Source: Theristus sp. LFF4_11
Taxonomy: Eukaryota; Nematoda; Chromadorea; Monhysterida; Xyalidae
Reading direction: 5' to 3'
Assembly: GCA_030248135.1 (NCBI GenBank)
Contig: JASANC010000277.1
Coordinates: 51,284 to 115,283 of the forward strand
Length of the DNA: 64,000 nucleotides
Both the position numbers and the translations under genes were made by a program. How positions within the stretch are numbered: the stretch's first letter is position 1; every line of letters begins with the position of its first letter. The notes beneath the pieces are model-generated. The model was not told the origin of the DNA, ran no database searches, and saw only the letters and a list, made by a program, of their open reading frames with translations. This document shows, in pieces, positions 1-13,542 of this stretch.

Positions 1-700
1 CACACGTCTCTGGTCACTTGGTGATCAGAACAGTTTAAAAACAAACTATTACCGGTAATACAAGAATTGCGGCATTTTGCGAATAACACAAGGGCGAAGT
101 GGTTAGGAAAACCATCAGCAGTACAATCTGTCCGGCTTTTCTTCTGACTGTCATTACCTAGCTTAGCAGGTTCTATTTCTGACTACTGTAATTTTTAAAA
201 CTGTGACATTAAGAAGTCGTCGTCTGCCTTTTACCGGTTGATATTGAGCAGTTAGCAAAAACAGCCCGGATGGGATCAGCCAAACATGAAAGTGCATTAT
301 TGTGTGTTTTTGAAATATTTTATATTTTGTGGAACTGAAGTGATTGTACGATAACACAGCGTTTTATCGCTTTTATTTACATTTTTTGTGAAGACGTTGG
401 CAGAGAAAGAAAACCAATAAACCAAACAAAAAAAACAGGTTTGAAAAACTGTGTGTTGTTATGGAGATGAAGACAAGCATGAAACAAGTCTTATTATGAA
501 AATTGACTTTATTCTCCATCTTTTTCTACGTTCATTATGTCGCCAACCAAATGCTCTCAAAAATCATACAAAATGTTTAAAAATTGACGTGAGCAATCAA
601 CCCACAGCAGAGTAGCAGCAATGCACTGCAAATCATCAAAAAATCTGTTCTTTTTCACTCACGTTTCACACATGCGGGTGCTTTTTCCTTGTAACTTTTG
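1..700. other. No feature recognised
   Basis: AT-rich sequence with only short open frames. No exon, RNA or repeat was identified. Confidence 0.5.
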
Positions 701-1211
701 CATTTTGAATGATAATGACCATCAAACAAGGCCCGTTTAGCCGTCCGGACGTTGACGCACGTCGCCGTACAGACAGACACGGACGCATAAACGATGACGT
801 GAGATGAAGTGACGTGCCGGATGGTTTTAGAATTTTTGCTCGTTTATGCGTCCGTACGGCGACGTGCGTCGACGTGCAGACAGATACGGACGCATAAACG
901 ATGACGTGCTGTGAAGTGACGTGACGTTGTATTTTAGATTCTGCTCTAAAAAGCCGTACGTCACCAAGCAAAATTCAATAAAGTTATGTGCCAAATTGAA
1001 ATTGAATATTTGCGACAACAACCAATTTTGACTGCAGAATGGAGATTGCAACTCAAATTCGAAACAACCCACAGATTCAAGTCTTTTGAAATTTCGTCTT
1101 TCGCTCAAGTCTTTCGAGCAGTTCATTCAATGCAGAGCAGAAGAACAGGCGAAAACACATTGTGTTTTCCAACAGTGCGCGTGCACAAATAGTTTGCTGC
1201 GGCTGTACAAC

Positions 1212-1954
1212 TAGAGATGTCAAGAAAAAAATTTTTTTTTTCTTAAAAAAAAATTTTTTTTTTAATTTTTTTTTTAAAATGAAAGTTGTTCAGAATTTTT
1301 CAGGGAGTCCGAATATCACCATCTGAGGAGCCACCGACTTACCATATGACCCCCACTCATATGGGAGGAGGGTGAAAATTGCAGACTTGGTTTCGGCGAC
1401 CCCATTTTCCCACCGACGACATCACATCTCGTGTTTTGCCTCTCAATTCACCTCAAATAACACGGAAACAAGTTCAACAACAAACCGGTGTGATCATGCT
1501 GACGACACGAGGCGAAACAGCAACGAGCAACCAACGAAGTTACGCTTGCAGTGGCAGACAGTGCAATTTCGACCTTTCGAGATCCTGAAAAACGATGCGT
1601 AAATGTGAGTTCTCTGCTTCTATCTCACCTTAGCGGCATCGGAATTTGTTGAACTAGCCTTTGCGACGCTCAAGTACTTCAATGCGCGAGTCGATCATCA
1701 CTCACCAAGGCTAAAAACAGTCGATAAATCAATCCAGAATACCACCTGCAGCGTTGAAGACTAAGTGACAAGGTAAAGTCAAAGAAAATTTTTGTTGAAC
1801 TTTCGAAAAATTATGCCAAAAACGGCATTTTCAGGGCACATTAAAGAAAAAATTTCAAAAATTTTTAATAAAAAAAATATAAAAAAATGCTCATTTTTTT
1901 ACTTTTTTTTAAAAAAAATTAAAAAAAAATTTTTTTTTGACCCTTACATCTCTA
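1212..1954. mobile_element. hAT-type non-autonomous element, 743 bp, copy 1
   Basis: Terminal inverted repeats TAGAGATGT...ACATCTCTA, flanked by a perfect 8-bp target duplication tgtacaac (1204-1211 and 1955-1962). TIR and 8-bp duplication fit the hAT superfamily. Inner ends are poly-A/poly-T rich. A ~76-codon frame inside is shared with the copy at 54188 but resembles no transposase. Confidence 0.85.
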
Positions 1955-1994
1955 TGTACAACTGATATGGACTATACAGCCAGCGGAAATTACG

Positions 1995-2045
1995 GCAGCA
2001 TGGCGCAGTGGTTAGATAATGGTTCGACTCGCAGACTGTGCACAT
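1995..2045 (+). repeat. tRNA-like remnant of a different SINE
   Basis: Contains tggcgcagtggttaga followed by ggttcgactc, i.e. box A and box B spacing, but cannot fold as a full tRNA. A similar remnant (gcagtggtaac ... gttcgaaac) is at about 59070-59122. Confidence 0.4.
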
Positions 2046-2334
2046 GAAAATTTTCACCTATTTTGCCGCACGACAAATTCTTTGGTGTTCTGTGGATTGC
2101 TATGATTTCAAAACAAAGTCGCTCACAAATTTGCATTCAGCACTTCAGGCTCTGTTTTTTTTGTTGTGAATAGCCAGAGAACCAGCTAATTGGTTGGTGA
2201 TCGTGATGCATACATTTTGTTTGAGAATACAGTAAATAATCATAAAAAAATGTCTCATTTCAGGACGATAATGAGTGAGCATGTGCTCACAATGAAGAAC
2301 AACAAAAGTAAACAAAATTGATAAAATCGAACTT

Positions 2335-2710
2335 TGACGCACGGCTTTTTAGGGGAGAACCTAAAACCATCCGGCACGTCACGGCACGTCACGTCATCGT
2401 TTATGCGTCCGTATCTGTCTGAACGTCGACGCACGTCGCCGTACAGGAGCATAAACGAGCGCGTGTTCCAAAACCATCCGGCACGTCACGGCACGTCACG
2501 GCACGTCACGTCATCGTTTATGCGTCCATATCTGTCTGAACGTCGACGTACGTCGCCGTACAGGGGCATAAACGAGCAAAAGTTCTAAAACAAGACGTGA
2601 CGTGCCGTGACGTGCCGGATTGCTCTTTTTTGCAGCATAAACGAGGTTTGACGTGACGTGACGTGCCGTGCCGGATGCAAATACGGACGGCTAAACGGGC
2701 CTTAAGCAGG
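2335..2710. repeat. Inverted/tandem MITE array (acgtcatcgtttatgcgtcc family)
   Basis: Repeated cacgtcacggcacgtcacg blocks alternate with cgtttatgcgtcc and its complement, ending taaacgggcc. A copy at 715-960 has the same structure. Related ends (ggcccgtttatac...gtataaacgggcc) are at 44527-44712, and a diverged copy is at about 26330-26520. Confidence 0.7.
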
Positions 2711-3113
2711 ATTGAGCGTGAACTGGCAATAAGAAGTTTCACACATTACGTGACTTTTATCGTGGATGGTGAGGGAAAATTTGTTTTGGGGAGAAAAGTC
2801 AACTACAATTTGTACTTCTATGATTTTCAGGTTTCATCTTGCTTATAGAAGACAAGAAATTGGACAGCGTGACAAGTACAAAACCACAGAAATTCACACC
2901 GGAGTTTTTTTTACCACCAGACAAAAATTATTTTTTAAAACCATCATTTCCAAAAAACAATCCACAAATCCAATAATTTCCAAATCAACACAGCAGGTTT
3001 CTCGCGCGCAGGCGGCTGTGAAACGATGTGAATTACGCGTTTCTTGTAAACGATCATTGGGAGTTGTTAGAAAATGACGAAAAAAAAACACTCGAAAATG
3101 CTTGATGATCGAA

Positions 3114-4525
3114 TCAGTTCAGTCCCAGCTCGTTGTAATACTCCTGCCAGTGGTGCATCCACCGTTTGTCGAGTTCATCCCACGCTGCGTTTTCTTCGTC
3201 CGTCAATTTGCGGCCGTGGTGGATCTCCATGAACGCTTTCACCACCCCGAAGAACGCCTGCAGGTTTTGTAACCGAGGGTCGTTTTTGATCGACACACCG
3301 AATTGTTTCTACAGTCGAACTCTAAATTATGGGCGATCAGCTGATTGGTTGGTTGGTGATCACGTGATGCATGCTTTTTATGCAGGATAGACTCCACCTG
3401 CACAGTAACGCCCACACAGAATGCACACGTGGTCACCAACCAATCAGCGGATAGCCTGTAATTTAGACGGTATATTTGCGTGAACGGTCTAAAGCAAACA
3501 ACCGTAGCATTTTCCTTAACCGCTGTATCAACTGGTGTTGGTTGTTCGCAATAACTCCGTCGGTCGACTGACTGAGACGCACTTTGTATTCGTTCATTGT
3601 GATCTTCTTGAAGCGTCGATGTCTCTCAGCGAGATCACGTACGAACGCGCGGAACACATGCTCGTTTGCCATCAGCTCAATGCCGCTCAACACCATCGCA
3701 AGAGAACGCAGACCCTTTGAGGTTGCATTGATGTTCGGATTATTTTTCATATTTCAGCTTGAATTTTTCTTGAGTTTGCGTGTTTGCTGAACACCTCAGT
3801 TCAGTCCAGCGGAATGTTTATTAAATTTTGAAGAACTGCTGAAAAACTATGGTCTAAATGTCACCATAGGAAATGTTTATGGATCGTTGTCACAATCACA
3901 AAAGCAAGCCATTCATTATTGCACTTACCAGTTTCTGAAAGCGCTCACTGATCAACACTTCATCTGGCTCAATCGCCTCAGCGCCTTTGAAGAACCGACG
4001 AAAGTCGGGTATTCCGATGAACACGCTAAAAAAAGATTGCTGTCACGGATGACAACCAATATCACTTGCGATCATGCCGGTGCGCGACGATGTGGAGCTG
4101 CAAGCAGGGTGCGCAACGAACGGTGATTTTTTTTTGGCGGTGATAACCCAAAAAAGCGTATAGAACGCCGTCGAGTAGGGCGCCCATCGAGTTTTATCTG
4201 TCATTATGTGCCTATATAACCCTCGGCGGGGCTCGATCCCCCGAACGCACAGACAACGAGTCTAACGCGCTGACAATTGCGGAACCAGCAGCACCCCCGC
4301 ACCCTGCTGCACCACATCCTCGCACAGGTATGCTGGCGATCGAATTTGGTGAACAATCGCAGAACAATTTTTTGTTTTCGAATTTTTCAAATTTCCATTT
4401 CAATGTTCAAAAACTTTTGTTATTTTGTTGTCAGGCTACGTTTTGTAAAACAGCGCTGCGTTCGATTTGTCGATCTCCACCGATTTCACGTGCTCCCGAA
4501 GCACTGCTTGTGCATTCGAAGACAT
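3114..4525 (-). CDS. Globin, complete, four exons, 152 aa
   Basis: Single-domain globin, expected to bind heme and O2 or another small ligand; no signal peptide is visible, so probably intracellular. Exons (minus): 4440-4525 (start, MSSNAQAV), 3929-4025, 3583-3714, 3114-3257 (stop). Phases 2, 0 and 0 match exactly and give 152 codons plus stop, the usual globin length. Helix A/B begins in exon 1. CD-corner Phe lies in PDFRRFFKG. The proximal F8 His lies in LAERHRRFKK. Helix H is LTDEENAAWDELDKRW. The distal E7 position in FQKLGLRSL appears to be Leu instead of His or Gln, which would alter ligand binding. Intron 1 holds a tRNA-derived SINE; intron 3 holds a palindromic MITE. The gene lies 525 bp beyond the peroxidase stop on the same strand. 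The globin call is certain; the subfamily is not. Confidence 0.93.
3308..3477. mobile_element. Palindromic MITE (attggttggtgatcac family)
   Basis: Near-perfect palindrome: agctgattggttggt...gtgatcac...accaaccaatcagc, with outer ends gaactctaaattat. In globin intron 3. Other copies: 7790-7945, 8463-8718, 8868-9005, 10601-10735, 12485-12662, 23040-23147, 32505-32640, 45325-45482, 45675-45806, 50666-50800, and partial at 7180-7225, 6660-6705, 26275-26315 and 55555-55640. Confidence 0.85.
4130..4290 (-). mobile_element. tRNA-derived SINE in globin intron 1
   Basis: Same body and box B (ggggatcgagcc) as the copy at 14281, without a clear tail. It is entirely intronic. Confidence 0.6.
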
Positions 4526-5049
4526 TGTGCGGCTGCAGGTTGCTTTCAAAAAAACAGTGCAATATTGAATTGTTTTTTTTGCGTTCGATGGCTGTACAAG
4601 TGATTATGTGCAAGTACGGATTGATTTAATATTTTCTTATCGTAAAATTTTGATCAAAACGTTCGACAATATGCTCGTATGATGCAGCGCATTACCGACT
4701 TGCACTGGAGAAAATTTATTATCGAACATTTTCATAGCTGTACATACTTTGCTGATAACCGAGAAAATCCTCGTTGTCAGCTGATACATTGTCAAAAAAC
4801 TTGGACACTCTAAAAATATGCTATAAGTCAAACATACGTACAGTTAAAAAAAACAAGTTTTTACATACTTGAACACCTGCAAAAACTGATTTGGCACAAA
4901 TACGCAATACACCCGAATAAAAACACAAACCCGCAGTAAAAATGGAAATTTCCAAGAAATGGTATCACAGCAACAATTACCGGTTAAAATGTGACAAATT
5001 CTTATGAAAAAGTTCTTCAGAATATAACTCAGAAATTCGGCTTGGTTGG

Positions 5050-8000
5050 TCACAAAAACCGTGCACACTGGATGACGCACGATGGATCCTGAAATCAAAA
5101 CTTCTCTGTTTCTGTAGTCCAGTCTGGTCTAGTCTAGTCAAACGACTGGAAATCTGTAATCTGCAGATGTCTGTAATCGAGTCCTAGTTCGATAAAGACT
5201 ATAAATGTTCAGAAACCTTCATTTTTAAACGACGCATTTGCCACAATAACAAACAAACACACTGGCATGGCACAGAATCACAGTGGCACACAAAGGAGGA
5301 ATGACGACACAGTAAATTCTCCATGGTTGTAAGTGTCTAATTCAGTTTGTCGGGTTTGTGCGCGTGTGTGTGTCTGTCTGTGCCAGTGTGATTGTGTGTT
5401 CGGCCTTCAAAAACGTTTCTTTCTCAAAGTACCTGTCGAATCGCCTCCAACGAGAACGTTCGCGGCAGCGTGGCGCAGTCAACGCGCAACGTGTGGCAGA
5501 TTCGCTGCAAATAATGACACAAAGACAAGCATTCGAAACTGTTGATACGCAAGCTGAGCACGAAAGCTGACGCACGCTTCCAAGAGAGCTTCATGCGACA
5601 ATGTGATAATTGCAATTGCTATGAGCGGGTTTTCAATGCTGTCAATTCGTGCCCGCCCGACTAAAACAACCATGAGCATATGAGTGTTACCCCGTCCCTG
5701 GTGCACGTGCACGCCACGCACGGCGACATGTTAACGTAGCGGCCCACTTGCACGGCGTTACCACCGATCATGCAGTTCTGATTGCCTGCATTAGGTTGTG
5801 TTTTCGTAATATGTCGCCGAATGTAACAAACAAACGTTTTTGAAAAATTTTGAAAACTATTAAAATTCAACCAACTGAAATCTGTCCATTTCGACAAATC
5901 CATATCGGGCACGTCTGCGCAGGGCACACGCGCGTTACTGCAACAAAGTGTGACAGTTGCTTGTGGCTGGGTTGTCGTGAGAAATACGATCGATTTGCTT
6001 GCTCTTTTTACACGGAAACATGAAAAAACACGACCATCGAGCAAATAGACACTGGTTTGATTGCGAAAAACGTTGCGACAAGTAACGTTTGAAAGGCTGT
6101 GTACTTTCATTCACGGCTGCTCCGTTACAATCAAACACACCAGAACACCTGTGCACAAGTGTGGTATGTGCGCCTGTGCGTTTGTGCTGCGCAAACTGAT
6201 CAGATGAAGCACCATGAAAAATCACATGTAGCACACGGCTAAGTGCGCATACAGTCATTAGGCTGGTAGAGTATGTTTCTCTCAACCTGTCACTTTTTTC
6301 GCAGAATACAGAGCATGCGAAACTATGAATCACAGCACGTAAAACGATTGTATCGGGAGTTTATGGTTGAAGCGAACCATTGTGTGGCTAAATATCTTTT
6401 CGTGCAACGCACCGAGAATTCGTTCTTTCATGAGCTCTGTGTTCTGCGAAAACAACGTGACACGTTTCAACAAACATACTGTATCTTATGAAGCATTTAA
6501 CACCGAAGACCAACGTCAACTGATCTGGCAGGTCAAAGACGCCCGGTTGCACACGGAACATGTTGTTCATGTTCTGGCAGAGAACCTTCGCCATCGTCAT
6601 CTTGCGGATCTCGCCAAGTTGCTCTAATGTGAAAAATAATATTTACACTGTCGTTCAAACGGGCGTCGTGCGCTGATTGGTTGCACCTTGAACGAAATGA
6701 TCAGCTTATTAGACATCGCTCGCTCGGTTTGTGCAAAGTTTTACAAACATATCGTACATAAACGGAAGAAACCAAGAAAACGCACTGTTGAGTTCTTTAA
6801 TTGACCATACTAACAACATGTGTGGTTCGGGTAGGGTTGGAACGGGAAAAACTGTCTTTTAAACCGGTTTAAAAAACAAACAAACAAACAAACACAGCAG
6901 ACACGCACGCACCGAGCGTGAATCTCGTCTCCGGCAGCGCGTTCTCGTAGTAGAAGCGATCGCAGCGCTTCAATCGACCGAACGTTTCACCGATGATACA
7001 CGCGGTCGTGGGGCCGACCAGTGCGCCGATCGACGGCCGCTCGCTCAACAGACCGGTGAACAAGTCGACGTCGTCCACGTGCCTGAGAACAACGATAATG
7101 TTGAACTGCATGTGTGCGTACTCGACTCGGCAATACAAATGCGACACACATAATACACACGAACACGAAATCATAGGAAGTTAGCTGATTGGTTGGTGAT
7201 CATCACGTGATGCATGCCAAGCCTCTCACTGCTTACACTAGCCCATATTCCACCTTTTTTATGCGTCTCCCGCATTTTTAGATAATTATCCCTTAGCTCG
7301 GAGTGGTGGAAGACTTTTACGTTTAGTTCGCAGGTTGTGAAAATATGCACATTTTTTGACCAATTTTTTTCAGATGTCTTTCTGACATTTGAATCATCAA
7401 AATTTCCGAATAATGTCAGGCAGGCCAATGGCATCTCATCTGGGGTTGCCGTAGGAAATAAAACCGTTTTTTTTGAAAAAGTATAAAAGACCGGTTTTTG
7501 TACCATTCTCTTCTTGTCACATCTCACCGATAAACGACCGCAAGTTTCTCAATGACGTCGCGCTCCGTGGTGCTTGCGAGCGCCGCAAAGTTCACAGCGC
7601 GTCCATTGTTGCACAATTCACGATAGTGATTGTACGGGCGCACACCGTGGTCACGGCCACGCTGGATGTTGATCGCGGCCAAGTCACTGCCGCTGTACGC
7701 TCGACCGACCACTTCGAACAGATGCTCACGCACGGACTGCACCGCAAAATTGTGCCAAACTACACGAACCACCAGTAGAACTCGTGAATTACATTGTGTA
7801 GGCACTCAGCTGATTGGTTGGTGAGCGCGTGATGCATATGCTTTCTGTGCAGGACAGACTCCGCCTCCACAGCAACGTTTGTACGGAAAGCACCGCATCA
7901 CATGATCACGAACCGAGCAGCTGATTGCCTATATAATTTGGAGATCTACTGCTGTACAAAACTGTGCAACATATGAAACTCGTGAATTTTTGTGACTTTA

Positions 8001-11000
8001 GATATCTGACGTGCGAACTGACTGCGTCATCGAGCTAGTTGGGGGACCAATCATTGAGTACGATGAAAAAGCAGATCCAATCCGGTGATCATTACAACTG
8101 TGTTCCGCTTGGCAGGCTTGCAACACAAGAATACATCAGGCGAGGCGAGAGCGGTGACCTCAGCCAGGTCCGTGTCGAACGACTCCGCCGGCGACTCAAT
8201 CAGCCCGATCATGATCGGCTCCAACGCCTGATAGACGGAGGTGACGTTGAAGAAGATGTGCTGGAAGTCGAGCGCGTCGTCGTCCGCCGCATCGGCCGTC
8301 CCGGCGACGTCGTCGTTGACGTTGATCAGACGGAGATTCTCGCGGATCAACGTGTGCCCGAAACGGTAGGCGGCCACGATGAACTCGTTGCTCAGCGTCG
8401 CGTCGCACGTCGCATCGTAGCCTGACGACACGAACAGCCACGATGGTTTTTAAAATAATGAACACTGAGCATACAGTCGAGCTCTAAATTATTATCTAAA
8501 AATGCGGGAGACGCATATAAAAGGAGGATTACATGTCTGCATCCGCTGTCCGCTTCGCTCGCGAATGGGCATGATAAGGAATCAGCTGATTGGTTGGTGA
8601 TTACGGTATGGATGCTTTCTGTGCAGGCATTGCGGTGGAGACGGAGTTTAGTTTGCTTAGAAAGCATGCATACCGTAACCACCAACGAATCAGCTGATTC
8701 CGTGTAATTTTGAGTTCGATGTGTGTATAGGATATGTCTGATTTTGGAATCCTCTTCAGCCGCCTGATTTTCAAACGACATCGGATAGTCACAGTGAAGA
8801 TATGGGACTGATTTCACCAGCAAAGCAAAGTTAAAAGAAGACGCTGTCGCTCTGCGCGGAGCTGTTCAAAATTACAGGCAAACAGCTGATTGGTTGGCGA
8901 TCACGTGATGGGTGTTTTCTGCGTAGGACAGACTCCGCCTCAGCAATGCGTCCACAGAAAGCATGCATCTCGTGTGATCACGATTACCAATCCAGCAAAT
9001 TGCCTATGATTCAGGGTTCGCTGTATCTGGTGACACCGACCATGCCAGTAGCCCATCGTGTTCGGCACCAAGCTGTACTGCTCGACGGCCGCACTGCCGA
9101 GCACCTTTGGCAGGAACTCGCTGAACGTCACGTGCTGCAGAACGGCGCTGTTGAGGCGGCGCGCTTCCTGGAAAGTTGCACTACGAAGGGGTATTCATGA
9201 AGCAGTATTTAGTGACCGCGTAGCTATGTTTTTACACAGCTATGCGTCGCTAATACTTCTTCATGAATGCGCCTTTATGCGCAGCACTACATTTTCGATT
9301 GAGTTGAGGCCCATTCATGCACGTTGAAGCGCAGGCGTCAGTTTTAGTGTGTGAAGCGGCGCGCGCCATTTCTTCTTCATGAATGTGTAGCAAAGTGGAC
9401 GCCAGCGCTTCAAGCTCCATGAATGTCACTTTGTGCACGAATCACAGACGGGATGGAGGGGGTGGGGGGGGGGGCAGTTTCGCAATGGCGACCGAGCAAC
9501 CTGAAACACGCGTTCGTCCGACCACGCTGCATTCATGAGCTGCAGTCGTTGCGCGATCGCGTTGTGCTGCCGTAGCCAGATCGTGTGCATCGCCGCCAAA
9601 CCTGAAAGACACACTAGGAAAACAGTAAGGGGATAGAAAAAAACGTCATGTGGCTGACACGCGATGTGCAAAGAGTCGCACAACAAAGCGAACGGCCTTC
9701 TTGCGGTGTCATTAGTCGCGCTCAGGGGTCAACAGAGAATTCCGATCTCAATGTTCTTTGCGCACACAGAGCGAAACCCCGAACGCTCGAATTTCATCCG
9801 TCCACAAAACACCGAAAACTTGCAAAACGCGCTCATGCAACGTCCGTCTCGTAAAAACGCACCGGGATGCTCATTGGCGCGTCTGTCGCCGGCCAGGAAA
9901 CAGTGGAAGCCGGAATTCTGCGAATGACACGTCGGCTCGCCGAATGGAATGCCCTGCGGCAACAGCGACTGCGCCGTCGCGCTGTTCGTGAAATTCAGTC
10001 GTCCTGGAAGGAATGTGCGAAAATGACGACAGACAGACAAACAAACACACTGGCACACATGTGTACACCGGTGCTTGCTTGTGGTTGCTTGTGTGAAACA
10101 TAAAATGTAGAAAGTTGATTTCTTGATGCCGTCACACCAGCTGTCAATGACTGAATGCGAAATTACATAATCGATTGCAAAAACGGATTGGTTCGTTCGT
10201 TGACGCTTTTGTTGATCGATAAACTGATTGGCAAATTTGGTCAGCAGACCGCATTTGCTTTTCCACTGGACGTGATTTACCGAGAATAACCACAACAACA
10301 ACAACAAAACGCAAAACGACAGCGCACCGCCAGAGAACAAGCGTAATTGCTGCATTTCGCAATCGGTCGATCCGTAAATGTTGGACGCGTCGACGAACGA
10401 CGTGATCTGGTTGATCTGATTACGGTAGCCTGCGAACACGCTTAAAAGATAATGCTTCTCTGGACAGTCACAGACACTTTTTTACCATGGTGCCGACCAC
10501 ACGAGCGCACACGGCCAACAACAGTCTGTTTAGTGTAAAAGAACGCAAAGAAAAACAATTTAGTACATAGCGACTACTATGGATGGCAAAAAATGATTTG
10601 ATACTCCAACACAATGAGCTGATTGGATGTTGGTGCACACGTGATGCGATTGTGTGCAGAGCCTCCACAGTAATGCCTGCACAGAATGCATCCAGTCAGC
10701 TAATTGCATACGATGCGGAAATATCTAGATAGACTGCAGTTGTTACGTGTTACAGCACCGACCGAGCCTCAGCTGCCCGACAAGTGACCGTTTAAAAGGC
10801 AAACAGCGCGGTGTGCCATCGGGGTGACGCTGCGGGTAGAACGTCTCGTCAGGTGGCAACGAAATTGGCAGACAATTGGCAGACTCGGTCGTCGGAGAGT
10901 CGCACGCTTCGCAGTGCAGCTCTTCGCCGTTTGGACCTGCGTCGCGTTGAAAAAACTGGTCTGCCACCACCAACGATCAGGAACTTTGGACGTTTTATGC

Positions 11001-13542
11001 TGCTGGTTGGACTTAGTATCATGTTGATTGCTGCCAGATGTATTACACGCATGTATTGAAAACGCAATTAGCTTCTTAACGCTTGACGCATCAATTCGGA
11101 AGTGTCGTGTGCCGTATCGAGGCGCCAATTGGACAATTTTGAATACACACTTAGTGGCACCGGGTCAAGATTGAAACTGGCTTACCTACATAACAAAGCG
11201 TGCAAAACGCCTTAAATCGCACAACCAGAAAAAACGTACGTACCTCTCGGCACAGTTTCACTTGGTGTTTGTCTTTATCTTTTCGTTCTCTGCAACTTGC
11301 TGCGTTTGCAGACGTCGACAAGAACTCAGTTTTTATGCTTGATGCGGCAATTCAAAGTCTCCCTACATGGTGACTAAATGGTGTCTCGCACGTCACCAGT
11401 TTTGCATTCCCGCGCGTCATGCACGAAACTGTGCACATCTCCACATGGAAGTCGCAGAACCCCTAAAAAACGCGGGAATACCGCACCGGCGGAGACGGGC
11501 GTCAAGGTGAGATCGTGGTCGATGAACTGCGCGAACTGCATGAGCACGTGCGAGTAGCGCAGGTGCGGCCGACTGGTGGCCGTGCGATGGACGACGTTGC
11601 TGACGTGACGTGCGTTTGGCAGTGGCTGTCCGTCGAGCACACTGGTCGCACGCGGCGATTCAAAGCCTACACGCAAATAGAAACCAGTCGATCATTGATG
11701 ATTGGCTCTAGCCACACCGAAACATTGGTGAGATCGGAAAATACATTGGTAAAGTGACCCGTGATTCCTGAAACACGGTTGAGCCACTAAGGCCATTTTG
11801 AATTGATGCATTAAGGATGACACTGGTTTCCTCTGGACGTCTGCGAACGAACTGAGTCGCTAGACTTTGTCACCCTCGTGGCGCGTTGGTCTATTATAGC
11901 GGTCTGTGCGTTCGGAGGATCGAGCACCGCCGAAGGGTGTATGGGCACTTAATGACAGAGAAAACTCGATGGGCACCCTACTAGACGGCGTTCTGCACGC
12001 TTTTCTGGGTTAGCCCTGGCTGAAAATATTGCCTAAAATCCCCAACAACAACAACAACAAAAATAGAAGAGCAGAACGATCACCGTCATCAAGAGAACCA
12101 ACTAAGAGATAGTACCGTCATCATAGGCGGGCTCCATCAGGCGCCGATACGGCGAGAACGCGTTGCCGTGGAGCGGTTGCGCCAGATTGTTGCACCAGCC
12201 GGATGGTGTGCGGTATTTCGCGGTCGGATCGCAGGGCAGCGGGCGCGGTACACAACTGTCACGGCCTGTGCTCGCTGTTAGGTTCGCTGAAACACGCAAG
12301 CAAAACATGCAGACACAGGACTGCGTCGAGGTGTGTGCAACACGTGCGATTTTTTCGTCTCCGTGGAAAGCTGTATTGCAGACACCATAAACGGCGTGGA
12401 AGCTTTATGTGTGCGTGTTGGGTTTAAAATTTTAAATATTGTAATTCGCGGTTTATGACAAAACAACATGCAAATTCCACTTCGCGATGGAACTCTGAAA
12501 CATAGGCTATCAGTTGATTGGTTACATGATCACAGATCCTATGATGCATGCCTTTTGCGCAGGACAGACTGCACATACCTCCACAGCGACGCCTGCACAG
12601 AAAGCATGCATCCTGGTGATCACCAACCAATCAGCTGATAGCCTATGTAATTTTGAGTTCCACTCAAACCAATCAACTCGTCGACGTCGACGTGCGGCAG
12701 CAGACGCATCAGCTCTTCGTTGTCGGTCGGTAATGAGATCGACAAGAGCTCACTGTGCAGACCGCTCACGGTGGCGCCCCTGTGCAACACGTACGCACGC
12801 GTTCATGCATGCATTCATTGCATTTTAAAACTAACACACAACAACTAAAAAACAGCTTTGCTGAGTGAGACGAACGACTTCAGTGCAACAGTACAGTATG
12901 TATGCTATGAAGGCCAATTCATTCGAGCATTGGCGCGCTCTGCTAAACCACACGCGTCACATTAGCGCAGGAAGCTGCAATGTTTCTTCTGTGTATAAAC
13001 AGCGTTTCTGTGACGCCAAACGCTTCAGGATTCCTGAATGCGGCTTGAAGCAACAGAAACAGCAAAACTCTTTGCTCTCTCAGCACAACTGACTGCACGC
13101 GGAGCAGGCGTGTAATGGCGAGCATCAGCCGTGCCCGAAGTGCCACGTCGAGTGAATGGCGATTCGGACGCAGTAGACTCGGATGCACCGGGCGCATCGG
13201 CGCTGACGACTGGCGTCCTGATTTTTGGTGTTTTTTTGCATTTTTCAGTTAATGAAAACCTGGTGCACGACAAGTTGGGGCCACCACACAAAGACCCGCC
13301 TCAGTGTTCTGCTCACTACAACCACGCATGACACCAATATTATCGTTGTTTTCACTGAGAATGGCGCAATGCATGTGCCATTACATTGTACATACGTTCG
13401 TTCGCCAGACGCACTTCACGCGTCATCTCAGCGCGCATCTGTTCCGTCGCGAGTTCGGCAGCGCGCCGCAGTGCGTTCACGTCAACGGGCATCTGCAGGC
13501 GCGGCGTTGTCTCCGTCCATGCGCGCAGGTCCAGTGGAGCGC
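5050..13542 (-). CDS. C-terminal peroxidase domain, apparently active, with Cys-rich tail
   Basis: Exons: 13396-13542 (linker), 13094-13217, 12670-12779, 12116-12286, 11487-11666, 10763-10936, 10328-10429, 9863-10003, 9501-9601, 9041-9167, 8159-8421, 7528-7736, 6913-7082, 6515-6623, 5876-5937, 5691-5785, 5433-5504, 5050-5088. These total 2,396 nt and close the frame exactly. Distal Gln, Asp and His sit in [15 protein letters not shown]. The catalytic Arg is in [20 protein letters not shown]. The proximal His is in [16 protein letters not shown] is intact in 7528-7736. The tail has CVACTC, then CHTLRVDC, then DPSCVIQC before the stop, a three-exon cysteine cluster as in some invertebrate peroxidases. 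Introns are full of MITEs, and a SINE sits at 11872-12062. Several donors are gttggt, gtcggt or gtcacc instead of gtaagt. Confidence 0.92.
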
